Source of the DNA: Clostridiales bacterium | GTDB taxonomy: Bacteria > Bacillota > Clostridia > Lachnospirales > CAG-274 | Reading direction: 5' to 3' | Length of the DNA: 7,084 nucleotides | Assembly (NCBI GenBank): GCA_021202835.1 | Contig: JAJQCI010000241.1 | Coordinates: 1,906 to 8,989, forward strand | In this document: positions 1 to 6,331 of the stretch, one piece after another | How the letters are laid out: each line of letters opens with the position of its first letter | How positions within the stretch are numbered: position 1 is the first letter of the stretch | Translations under genes and position numbers: made by a program | The notes under the pieces: generated by a model | Database searches by the model: none | What the model saw: only the letters and a program-made list of their open reading frames with translations | What the model was told of the DNA's origin: nothing

Positions 1-15
1 CTTATATTTTTTTAT

Positions 16-23
16 GGGAGGTG
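16..23 (+). promoter_or_regulatory. Ribosome binding site that sets the MerR start
   Basis: GGGAGGTG lies 5 bases upstream of the ATG at 29. An in-frame ATG at 14 overlaps this site and has no Shine-Dalgarno sequence of its own, so the start at 29 is preferred. Confidence 0.75.
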
Positions 24-28
24 TGCCT

Positions 29-373
29 ATGACAATAACCGAAGCAAGCGGTATTTTTAATGTTTCCTGCGATGTTTTACGGGAATACGAAAATAACGGC
101 TTGCTGAAAAAAACATCGGAAACATCAAATGAATATTGTGAAGAAGATTTTAATTCCTTGGGACTAATACAGCTGTTATCGGAATCAGGCCTTGCATATG
201 GAGAAATAAAAGAATATTTGGATTTGACAAGTAAGCCCGGAACAGAAGAACAGCAAATAAGCATATTGAGAAAATTAAGGTATACGATATTAAACAGTGT
301 ACATAAAAATCAAAAAATGCTTGATAAAATCGATTTTATTATATGGAATAAGAAGAAGGAGGAAAGCCTATGA
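29..373 (+). CDS. MerR-family transcriptional regulator
   Basis: A 114-residue DNA-binding regulator, probably a dimer controlling the genes that follow. The N-terminal winged helix-turn-helix is clear: MTITEASGIFNVSCDVLREY (residues 1-20), then ENNGLL, matches the MerR pattern of an 'I-x-E-A' start, a recognition helix and 'R-x-YE-x-x-GLL'. Residues 36-66 (YCEEDFNSLGLIQLL, then SGLAYGEIKEYL) match the second half of the MerR DNA-binding domain. Residues 73-110 form the helical dimerisation arm. There is no long effector domain, as in the short AdhR/NmlR-type regulators. Cysteines occur at 14 and 37; the cysteine that AdhR-like proteins carry in the 'LIQLL' helix region is not apparent. The stop overlaps the next start (ATGA, 370-373), so regulator and dehydrogenase are probably translationally coupled and the operon may be autoregulated. 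The promoter lies mostly or wholly outside the window. Confidence 0.88.
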   Translation: MTITEASGIFNVSCDVLREYENNGLLKKTSETSNEYCEEDFNSLGLIQLLSESGLAYGEIKEYLDLTSKPGTEEQQISILRKLRYTILNSVHKNQKMLDKIDFIIWNKKKEESL

Positions 374-1535
374 GTTATACGATGTATGTACCGACAAAGG
401 TACTGTTCGGAACGGATATGCTTAACGAGTTTCACAAACAAAATATGACCGGAAAAAAGGCTTTGATTGTAATTTCAAAAGGAAAATCAATAGTTAAAAA
501 CGGAACTCTCAGCCGAATAGAACAGGAGCTTGAAAAAGCCGATGTTGAGTATGTGTTATATGATAATGTGGAAGCCAATCCTTCAAAAGCAACAGTTATG
601 TCGGGATCTGACTTTGCCAAAAGAAATAATTGTGATTTTATTGTTGCCGCAGGCGGAGGAAGTGTAATCGATGTCTCAAAAGCCATAGCACTTATGGCGG
701 TAAACAGCGGTGACTATTGGGACTACATAACAAGCGGCTCAGGTAAAGGAAAGGCTGTAGAAAACAAACCTTTGCCTATTATAGCAATTACAACAACGGC
801 AGGCACAGGTTCGGAAACCGATAGTGCCTGCGTTATTACAAACGAAAGCACCAATGAAAAAACGGGTTTCGGAAATCCTTCGCTGTTTCCCGTACTGGCA
901 ATTGTTGACCCTAAGCTTATGATTACAGTACCCCCTGCATATACAGCATATCAAGGCTTTGACGCTTTATTTCACAGCGTGGAATGTTATATTTCAAAAA
1001 AAGCAAATTGTATGAGTACTATGTATGCACTTACGGCAATAGAAAATATTGCAAAATATCTTCCGGCTGCCGTAAATAACGGAAAGGATATAACAGCAAG
1101 AGAAAAGGTTGCTTTCGGAAACACGCTGTCGGGAGCCGTAATGACAATAAGCGGCTGTACAAGCGAACATTCACTTGAACATGCTATGAGTGCCTATCAC
1201 CGGAATCTGCCCCACGGAGCCGGTCTTATTATGATTTCAAAGGCATATTATGAATATTTCATTGAAGCAAAAGTATGTGATGAAAGATTTGTAAAATGGC
1301 AAGGGCAATGGGCTTTGAAAATGCGGATAAACCCTGTGATTTTATAACAGCTCTTGAAACTTTAAAAGAAAAATGCTGTGTTTCTGACTTGAAAATGCCG
1401 GATTACGGTATTGAACAGGACGAATTTAAAAAAATGGCTTTAAATGCCTTTGAAACAATGGGCAGGCTGTTTGAAAATGACAGAATACAGCTTAACTTAA
1501 ATGACTGTATTGATATTTATAAAAAATCTTTTTGA
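370..1535 (+). pseudogene. Iron-containing (group III) alcohol dehydrogenase, frameshifted
   Basis: An NAD(P)-dependent, metal-dependent alcohol dehydrogenase family member expected to interconvert an alcohol and an aldehyde in the cytosol. The first frame (370-1347) shows the nucleotide-binding GGGSVIDVSKA at residues 95-105, TTAGTGSETD at 142-151, and likely metal ligands D198 and H202 (GFDALFHSVE), H267 and H282 (PHG), with H271 in the usual catalytic-side position. After FVK (residue 309) this frame runs into 16 unrelated residues and a stop. The missing C-terminus continues in another frame from 1296 (MARAMGFENADKPCDF) to the TGA at 1533-1535. Restoring one A to the A4 run at 1293-1296 joins the halves into about 388 residues, the normal family length. 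It may be a true broken gene, a homopolymer sequencing error, or a low-frequency -1 slip at A-AAA. A strong site, AAGGAGG at 356-362, precedes the ATG at 370. The family is certain; the substrate (butanol, propanediol or methylglyoxal-derived) cannot be told. Confidence 0.9.
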
Positions 1536-1536
1536 T

Positions 1537-1541
1537 GGAGG
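1537..1541 (+). promoter_or_regulatory. Ribosome binding site that sets the CMD-protein start
   Basis: GGAGG ends 8 bases before the ATG at 1550. The in-frame TTG at 1532 and ATG at 1535 overlap or precede it without a site of their own, and starting at 1550 puts a clean signal peptide (MKKFAALSLG) at the N-terminus. Confidence 0.75.
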
Positions 1542-1549
1542 ATTTCAAA

Positions 1550-2455
1550 ATGAAAAAATTTGCAGCTTTATCTTTAGGAGTGATTATGATGATTTCAAAC
1601 ATAAGCGGAACAGTATTCGGAGCCGAAACGGATTCGGAAACACAGGAAAGGATTAATGCTATTGTTGAAAACATTGAAGATGAATTTGAAACAGAAGAGC
1701 GTGAAAGCAGAAGCGAGGAAAAGCTTAATGAGCTTTACGGCGAAGAAAATCCCTATGATTTTGAATCCGACCCGGAATATAAGGAGATTATGGAAAATTT
1801 CTTATACGGAGAGGTTTATTATCAGGGAAAAATTGACGATAAAACAAGAGAACTTGTAACAATAGCTTCTCTTGTAACCAATCAGCTTACGGCGGAGCTT
1901 GAAAATCATATAAATGCTGCCATCAATATCGACATAACCCCGGTTGAAATTAAAGAAGCTGTATATCAGTGTACACCTTATGTGGGTTTCGGAAAGGTTA
2001 ATCAGGCTCTTGATGTTGTAAACAATGTTTTTGAGGAAAGAGATGTTGAACTGCCCACAGAGGAACAGGGAACGGTAACAGAGGAAAGCAGGACTGAGGA
2101 CGGTATTAAACAAAGAGCCGAAATCTTCGGAAACAGTACCTACAGCAATCACGAAAATGCCGCAGAGGGACAGGAGCATATTCAATATTATCTTTCGGGA
2201 ATGTGTTTCGGCGATTTTTACACAAGGGACGGGCTTGACGTTAAAACAAGGGAACTTATAACATTAAGCGTATTGGCATCTTTGGGCGGCTGTGAAAGTC
2301 AGCTTAAATCCCACGTTCAGGCAAATTTAAATGTAGGCAATACAAAAGAGGATATGATTGACGTGGTTACCCAGTGTATGCCTTATATAGGTTTTCCGAG
2401 GACATTGAATGCAATAAGCTGCATAAACGAAATTACAACTCAGGCAGAAAATTAG
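1550..2455 (+). CDS. Exported tandem carboxymuconolactone decarboxylase-like protein
   Basis: 301 residues with a signal peptide: basic MKK, a hydrophobic core to about residue 21, and a likely cleavage after VFG (22-24). An acidic stretch follows (about 27-75). Two alpha-helical CMD-family domains come next. Domain 1 (about 76-164) has KTRELVTIASL, H120 and QCTPYVGFG. Domain 2 (about 190-296) has the fuller family pattern KTRELITLSVLASLGGC (C248), H255 and QCMPYIGFP (C276). They share TREL(V/I)T, a histidine before an 'A-x-(I/L)N' turn, and QC-x-PY-x-GF, so they look like an internal duplication. Only domain 2 keeps the cysteine seven residues before the histidine; domain 1 has glutamine there. 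CMD proteins include gamma-carboxymuconolactone decarboxylases and AhpD-like peroxidase partners, so a redox or detoxification role is plausible and true decarboxylation is not implied. It starts 14 bases after the dehydrogenase stop and is probably co-transcribed. Confidence 0.87.
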   Translation: MKKFAALSLGVIMMISNISGTVFGAETDSETQERINAIVENIEDEFETEERESRSEEKLNELYGEENPYDFESDPEYKEIMENFLYGEVYYQGKIDDKTRELVTIASLVTNQLTAELENHINAAINIDITPVEIKEAVYQCTPYVGFGKVNQALDVVNNVFEERDVELPTEEQGTVTEESRTEDGIKQRAEIFGNSTYSNHENAAEGQEHIQYYLSGMCFGDFYTRDGLDVKTRELITLSVLASLGGCESQLKSHVQANLNVGNTKEDMIDVVTQCMPYIGFPRTLNAISCINEITTQAEN

Positions 2456-2458
2456 GAT

Positions 2459-2464
2459 GGGAGG
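2459..2464 (+). promoter_or_regulatory. Ribosome binding site that sets the hydrolase GTG start
   Basis: GGGAGG ends 7 bases before the GTG at 2472. The in-frame ATG at 2457 overlaps this site, so GTG is the more likely start. It also gives a lipoprotein signal beginning MKNNISKK. Confidence 0.7.
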
Positions 2465-2471
2465 AATTAAC

Positions 2472-3587
2472 GTGAAAAATAATATTTCAAAAAAAGCAAC
2501 AACGTTGATTTTAGCGGCGGCAATAAGCTTTTCGGCAGCAATATCAGGCTGCAGTAAAACCACTGCAGAAAGCAATGAAACGAGTGCCGCTGCCATAGAA
2601 CAATCAGAGTATATTTCCGATGATGAAAATGAAGTAGGCTATACAGCAAATGAACAGTATACATTTGAACTTAATGATGATGTTGAAAGGACACATGTGT
2701 CATATAACAACAGATACGGCATTATGATAGCTGCCGATTTATATACACCCAAAGACCTTGATGAATCAAAAAAATATCCTGCTATTGTCGTTGGTCCTCA
2801 ATACGGAGCTGTTAAAGAGCAAAGTGCAGGCTTATATGCAAATGAGCTTGCAAGCCGAGGTTTCATAACGATAACATTTGACCCTTCATTTATGGGTGAA
2901 AGCGGCGGATTATACCGTAATGTATCTTCTCCGGATATTTTTACGGAAAATATCAGTGCCGCAGTTGATTACATAGGTACGCTTTCTTATGTAGACCGTG
3001 AAAAAATAGGAGCATTAGGAGTTTGCGGAAGCGGCGGATTTGCTCTTGCAGCTGCACAGGTTGATACAAGAATAAAAGCTGTTGCAACAGCAAGTATGTA
3101 TGATATGAGCCGTTCTATACAAGAAAGTATGACAGAAACAACTCTTGACGAACTTGCGGAACAGAGATGGATTGATTTTGAAAATGGTTATCCCGAATAT
3201 AATCCGCTTAGAGGACCGGAACCCATTGAAATAGACGAAATACCCGATAATTTAAGCCTGGCGGCAACAGAGCTTTATGAATATTACGGAACTGTCAGAG
3301 GACACCACCCCAATGGTTTAGGAGGATTTACAACTACAAGTCAGCTTTCTTTTATAAACTTTAATCTTTTGGATAAAGTGGATACTATTTCACCAAGACC
3401 TATCTTATTAATAGCAGGAGAAAATGCTCATTCATTATATTTCAGTGAGGACGTTTATGAAGCGGCTTCTGAGCCGAAAGAGCTTTATATTGTGCCGAAT
3501 GCCATACATACAGATTTATATGACCAAATGGATAAAATTCCTTTTGATAAAATCGAGTCATTTTTTACAGAGTATTTAAACGCATAA
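2472..3587 (+). CDS. Lipoprotein alpha/beta hydrolase, dienelactone-hydrolase type
   Basis: A 371-residue predicted lipoprotein. The N-terminus has basic residues, a hydrophobic stretch (about 10-24) and the lipobox ISGC, with lipidated C27, followed by a Ser/Thr/Glu-rich linker to about residue 60. The rest is an alpha/beta hydrolase: the early strand and oxyanion region (YPAIVVGPQYGAVKEQ, about 102-117), GFITITFDPSFMGESGG (about 130-146), the nucleophile elbow LGVCGSGGFAL (about 182-192), a possible acid at E317 in ILLIAGENAHS, and the late histidine H346 in NAIHTDLYD. The elbow contains both C185 and S187. By analogy with dienelactone hydrolase the cysteine is the likelier nucleophile, but serine cannot be excluded. 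It would cleave an ester, lactone or similar bond at the outer face of the membrane; the substrate is unknown. It starts 16 bases after the CMD stop in the same operon, and both proteins are exported, so they may act on one extracytoplasmic compound. Confidence 0.85.
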   Translation: MKNNISKKATTLILAAAISFSAAISGCSKTTAESNETSAAAIEQSEYISDDENEVGYTANEQYTFELNDDVERTHVSYNNRYGIMIAADLYTPKDLDESKKYPAIVVGPQYGAVKEQSAGLYANELASRGFITITFDPSFMGESGGLYRNVSSPDIFTENISAAVDYIGTLSYVDREKIGALGVCGSGGFALAAAQVDTRIKAVATASMYDMSRSIQESMTETTLDELAEQRWIDFENGYPEYNPLRGPEPIEIDEIPDNLSLAATELYEYYGTVRGHHPNGLGGFTTTSQLSFINFNLLDKVDTISPRPILLIAGENAHSLYFSEDVYEAASEPKELYIVPNAIHTDLYDQMDKIPFDKIESFFTEYLNA

Positions 3588-3594
3588 TTGATAC

Positions 3595-3640
3595 GCATAT
3601 GCGGCAAATAAAATAAATAATCATACATTGCCGCATATGC
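3595..3640 (+). repeat. Perfect 13-bp inverted repeat made of two GCATATGC palindromes
   Basis: The left arm GCATATGCGGCAA (3595-3607) and right arm TTGCCGCATATGC (3628-3640) are exact reverse complements across a 20-base AT-rich loop. Each arm contains the self-complementary octamer GCATATGC; the left copy extends to CGCATATGCG (3594-3603). The palindrome centres are 38 bp apart. No run of T follows, so a classical intrinsic terminator is not supported. It could be a paired operator for a dimeric regulator, an mRNA hairpin between the two gene blocks, or an end-protecting stem. It begins 7 bases after the hydrolase stop. Confidence 0.8.
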
Positions 3641-3683
3641 ACCTATTTAAAAATGTACTCCAATAGAACGGAGGTTTGCCTTT

Positions 3684-3836
3684 ATGAAAAAGAAGAAACA
3701 GTCGGAGAAAAAACATTGGGACGGTGCAACGGTTTTAGACGGTGCTGCGTTTCGCACCGGATGTGAAGATCACAGCGAAGATTACCCGATTAGCTTTCAG
3801 ATATTGGGACGAATTGAAAGGAAAATAAGGATATGA
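3684..3836 (+). CDS. Unrecognised 50-residue protein, coupled to the aldo/keto reductase
   Basis: A short reading frame with a good ribosome binding site (GGAGG, 3670-3674, 9 bases before ATG). It encodes a very basic N-terminus (MKKKKQSEKKHWDG), a middle with acidic residues (CEDHSEDYP) and a basic end (RIERKIRI). There is no signal peptide or membrane segment, and I recognise no domain. Its TGA overlaps the ATG of the aldo/keto reductase (ATGA, 3833-3836), the arrangement of translational coupling. It may be a real small protein, a leader peptide that sets translation of the reductase, or the start of a larger gene whose remainder was lost. The binding site and coupling support translation; function is unknown. 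Confidence 0.55.
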   Translation: MKKKKQSEKKHWDGATVLDGAAFRTGCEDHSEDYPISFQILGRIERKIRI

Positions 3837-4801
3837 AAACGAGAAAATTACGGAATTTAGAAGTTTCGGAAATCGGCTATGGCTGCATGGGACTTTCACA
3901 TGGCTATGGGGCTGTGCCGGAAAAAAGGAAATCCATTTGGCTGATTCAATTGGCATATGACTTAGGCTGCACTCATTTTGACACGGCGGAAAGCTACACC
4001 GAAGGTGCTAATGAAGAACTTGTGGGAGAGGCTTTGCAACCAATTCGGAGTCGGGTGACGATTGCCACAAAACTGCATCTGCTCTCTGCTGAAAATTTGG
4101 AACAGCAGATAGAGAGTCGGTTGGACGCTTCGTTGAAACGACTGAGAACCGATTATGTTGATTTGTATTATCAACATCGAAACGAAGCAGATGTTCCGGA
4201 TGAGGCAGTGGCAGAAGTGATGGGAAAGCTGATTCAAAAAGGAAAAATCCGTGGATGGGGTCAATCTCAGACCTCTCCGAAGGAAATTCGCAGAGCCAAT
4301 GCGGTAACACCTCTTTCAGCAATTCAAAGTGAGTATTCCATGATGGAGCGAATGTTTGAAAAGAGCGTCATTCCGATCTGCGAGGAGTTGGGAATTGGTT
4401 TTGTCGCATTTTCTCCAATGGCAAGTGGTTTCCTGAGTGGGAAATATACAGATAAAATGCAATATTTCGGGGATGATGTTCGCCGTGTTATCACACGGTT
4501 TGCCCCTGAGAATGTTGCGGCAAACCAGCCGTTATTGAATATGCTTAATCATTTTGCTGCACAGAAACAAGTGACTCCTGCACAGATTTCTCTTGCATGG
4601 ATGCTTCATAAAAAGGATTTTGTTGTTCCTATCCCCGGCATGAGAACGGAGGAACGGCTGAAAGAAAATTTTGGTGCTTCCAAAGTAGAATTAACAGAGT
4701 CAGAATTTTACGAGATTGAAGCGGAACTGTCCAAAATTGAGATTCATGGAAACCGCACAGATGCAGATATAAAAAAATTGCATAATATGGCAGAGGTATA
4801 A
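3833..4801 (+). CDS. Aldo/keto reductase
   Basis: A 322-residue cytosolic NAD(P)H-dependent oxidoreductase that reduces aldehydes or ketones to alcohols, full length for the family. The (alpha/beta)8 barrel begins with LRNLEVSEIGYGCMGL. The catalytic tetrad is complete: D50 and Y55 in THFDTAESY, K80 in VTIATK, and H115 in LYYQHR. The cofactor-binding end is present: AFSPMASGFLSGKY (about 192-205), then PIPGMRTEERLKENFGA (about 266-282), where R271, R275 and N279 occupy the usual positions for the NADP phosphate and adenine. DVRRVITRFAPENVAAN (215-231) matches the segment typical of the AKR subgroup often annotated as YajO- or AKR13-like. The start overlaps the stop of the small gene upstream; AAAGGA at 3817-3822 is a moderate ribosome binding site. 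Codon use differs from the genes before 3588 (more CTG, TTG and CGG). Substrate unknown. Confidence 0.93.
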   Translation: MKTRKLRNLEVSEIGYGCMGLSHGYGAVPEKRKSIWLIQLAYDLGCTHFDTAESYTEGANEELVGEALQPIRSRVTIATKLHLLSAENLEQQIESRLDASLKRLRTDYVDLYYQHRNEADVPDEAVAEVMGKLIQKGKIRGWGQSQTSPKEIRRANAVTPLSAIQSEYSMMERMFEKSVIPICEELGIGFVAFSPMASGFLSGKYTDKMQYFGDDVRRVITRFAPENVAANQPLLNMLNHFAAQKQVTPAQISLAWMLHKKDFVVPIPGMRTEERLKENFGASKVELTESEFYEIEAELSKIEIHGNRTDADIKKLHNMAEV

Positions 4802-4852
4802 TTGTGTCTTTCAAAGATGTAATGGCACTGTCTGCACACGAGGAGACAATAT

Positions 4853-6328
4853 ATGAAATCAAAGAAAAAAGTACAAATCATTACACTGCTTGTTGTTGTG
4901 ATCTTGGCAGCAACGGGAACAGGAATTTATTTTTTAACGAGAGATGATGACTCTCAAATATTTGCCGATTCGAATCCAACTGAAACAGACAGGCAGGATG
5001 AAAACAATACAATGAAGAACGAATTAGATGGCTTAATTTTATTGGAGGGCGGTACGTTTACAATGGGTAGTCCTGACAATGAACGCCAGAGAGGAACGGA
5101 CGAGGTTTCCCACCAAGTAACTGTCGATGCATTTTATGTAGATGCTTACGAGGTTACCCAGCAGGATTATGAAGCGGTGATGGGAGAAAACCCAAGTCAT
5201 TTTAGCGGTGCGAACCTTCCAGTGGAAAATGTAACATGGTACGAAGCGGTTCAGTATTGCAATGCTCTTAGTGAAAGAAGGGGTCTAACACCAGTTTATA
5301 CTATAGAAGGTAATACAGTCAGTTGGGATAGACGTATGGATGGATATCGGTTGTTGACCGAGGCGGAATGGGAATATGCCGCCAGAGCCGGTACAACCAC
5401 CGTGTTTTATGATGGGAATCAAATCACCAGCGACAACGCCAATTTTGAAGGTAGTTATCCTTATTTGATTGAAGAAAACTATGTGACTCGCCATGATCCT
5501 TCGGTTGTGACCAGTACGAACCGTGGTAAAACAATCGCTGTAAATAGTCTCGCTCCTAACGGCTTTGGTCTCTACAATATGTACGGAAATGTTTCGGAAT
5601 GGTGCTTTGACTATTATGGCGAATATGACCTTGCACAGACCGTCAATCCTGTGGGTGCGAAATCCGGCTCTCTGAGAGTCAATCGAGGCGGCGGATACAA
5701 TGATTTTGCGAAGCAGCTTCGCAGTGCTTACCGTTCTGCAACCACACCGGATACTGTCGAACAAAATCTTGGTTTCCGCATTGCACGAAATGCACAGCCG
5801 GAAAAAAGCATAGAAGAAACAACCTACAATCTTAATATCCAAACACCGGAAAATCCTCACATTTTGGTGGCTTATTTCTCCCATACCGGCAACACGGAAA
5901 ATGGAGCACAGATGATTGAAGAACAGCTTGGTGCGGATCTGTTTGAAATTCAGATGACGGAGCCATATCGGGGGAATATTTATGAGGTGTCGCAGCAGGA
6001 TTTGAATAACGATGTGCGTCCTGCGCTTTCAAGTCATGTAGAGAACATGCCGCAATATGATATCGTGATTTTGGGTTATCCAACTTGGTGGAGCACCATG
6101 CCCATGCCAGTATTTACTTTTTTGGAGGAATATGAGTTTTCCGGGAAAGTGATTCTGCCTTTTTCAAGCAATGGCGGAACACGCTTTGGTGACAGCATCT
6201 CCGATCTGTCCAAAACGGCAATCGGTGCTTATGTAGGACAGGGCTTTGAATATACCTATTCCGGCGGCAGCAGTTTGTCCGATGATTTGGTCACGTGGCT
6301 CTCCAACAACGGAATAGGGGTGAAATAA
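4853..6328 (+). CDS. Membrane-anchored FGE-like (SUMF1) domain fused to a flavodoxin
   Basis: 491 residues. The N-terminus is basic (KSKKK) followed by one hydrophobic helix (about 8-28) and then acidic residues, which predicts N-inside topology with everything after it outside the membrane. There is no lipobox. Residues about 59-313 form a formylglycine-generating-enzyme (FGE-sulfatase/SUMF1) fold: GGTFTMGS (66-73), DAYEVTQQDYEAVMG (97-111), YRLLTEAEWEYAARAG (165-180), NGFGLYNMYGNVSEW (236-250), NRGGGY (277-282) and GFRIAR (307-312). The two cysteines of true FGE, after the RGGSW motif, are absent, so sulfatase activation is unlikely. A linker (314-335) leads to a flavodoxin domain (336-490) with the FMN phosphate loop SHTGNT (343-348), GYPTWWSTMP (408-417) and PFSSNGGTRFG (436-446), as in the Flavodoxin_4 group. 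A good ribosome binding site, AGGAG, is at 4841-4845. It follows the reductase by 51 bases and precedes the DUF4405 gene by 3, suggesting a membrane redox unit. Confidence 0.9.
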   Translation: MKSKKKVQIITLLVVVILAATGTGIYFLTRDDDSQIFADSNPTETDRQDENNTMKNELDGLILLEGGTFTMGSPDNERQRGTDEVSHQVTVDAFYVDAYEVTQQDYEAVMGENPSHFSGANLPVENVTWYEAVQYCNALSERRGLTPVYTIEGNTVSWDRRMDGYRLLTEAEWEYAARAGTTTVFYDGNQITSDNANFEGSYPYLIEENYVTRHDPSVVTSTNRGKTIAVNSLAPNGFGLYNMYGNVSEWCFDYYGEYDLAQTVNPVGAKSGSLRVNRGGGYNDFAKQLRSAYRSATTPDTVEQNLGFRIARNAQPEKSIEETTYNLNIQTPENPHILVAYFSHTGNTENGAQMIEEQLGADLFEIQMTEPYRGNIYEVSQQDLNNDVRPALSSHVENMPQYDIVILGYPTWWSTMPMPVFTFLEEYEFSGKVILPFSSNGGTRFGDSISDLSKTAIGAYVGQGFEYTYSGGSSLSDDLVTWLSNNGIGVK

Positions 6329-6331
6329 GCT

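Noticed and set aside
3595..3640. Inverted repeat read as a rho-independent terminator
   Set aside because: The stem is perfect but the loop is 20 bases and no T-run follows on either strand, so it is listed as a repeat instead.
3588..3660. Promoter-like boxes (TTGATA at 3588 with TAAAAT at 3609) before block B
   Set aside because: The spacing is only 15 bases and the region is AT-rich, so such matches are expected by chance; a promoter here is plausible but the boxes cannot be assigned.
4483..4498. Short hairpin CCGTGT-TATC-ACACGG
   Set aside because: Only 6 bp, inside the aldo/keto reductase coding region, with no T-run; likely a coincidence of codons.
4802..4852. Spacer between the reductase and the FGE-flavodoxin gene, with a possible GTG frame from 4804
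   Set aside because: No ribosome binding site for that GTG, and the frame soon runs antiphase into the fusion gene; only the AGGAG site for 4853 is supported.
5285..5884. Open 199-residue frame on the minus strand inside the FGE-flavodoxin gene
   Set aside because: It lies wholly antisense to a clear two-domain protein, has no ribosome binding site or recognisable motif, and its cysteine- and arginine-rich product looks like a shadow frame.
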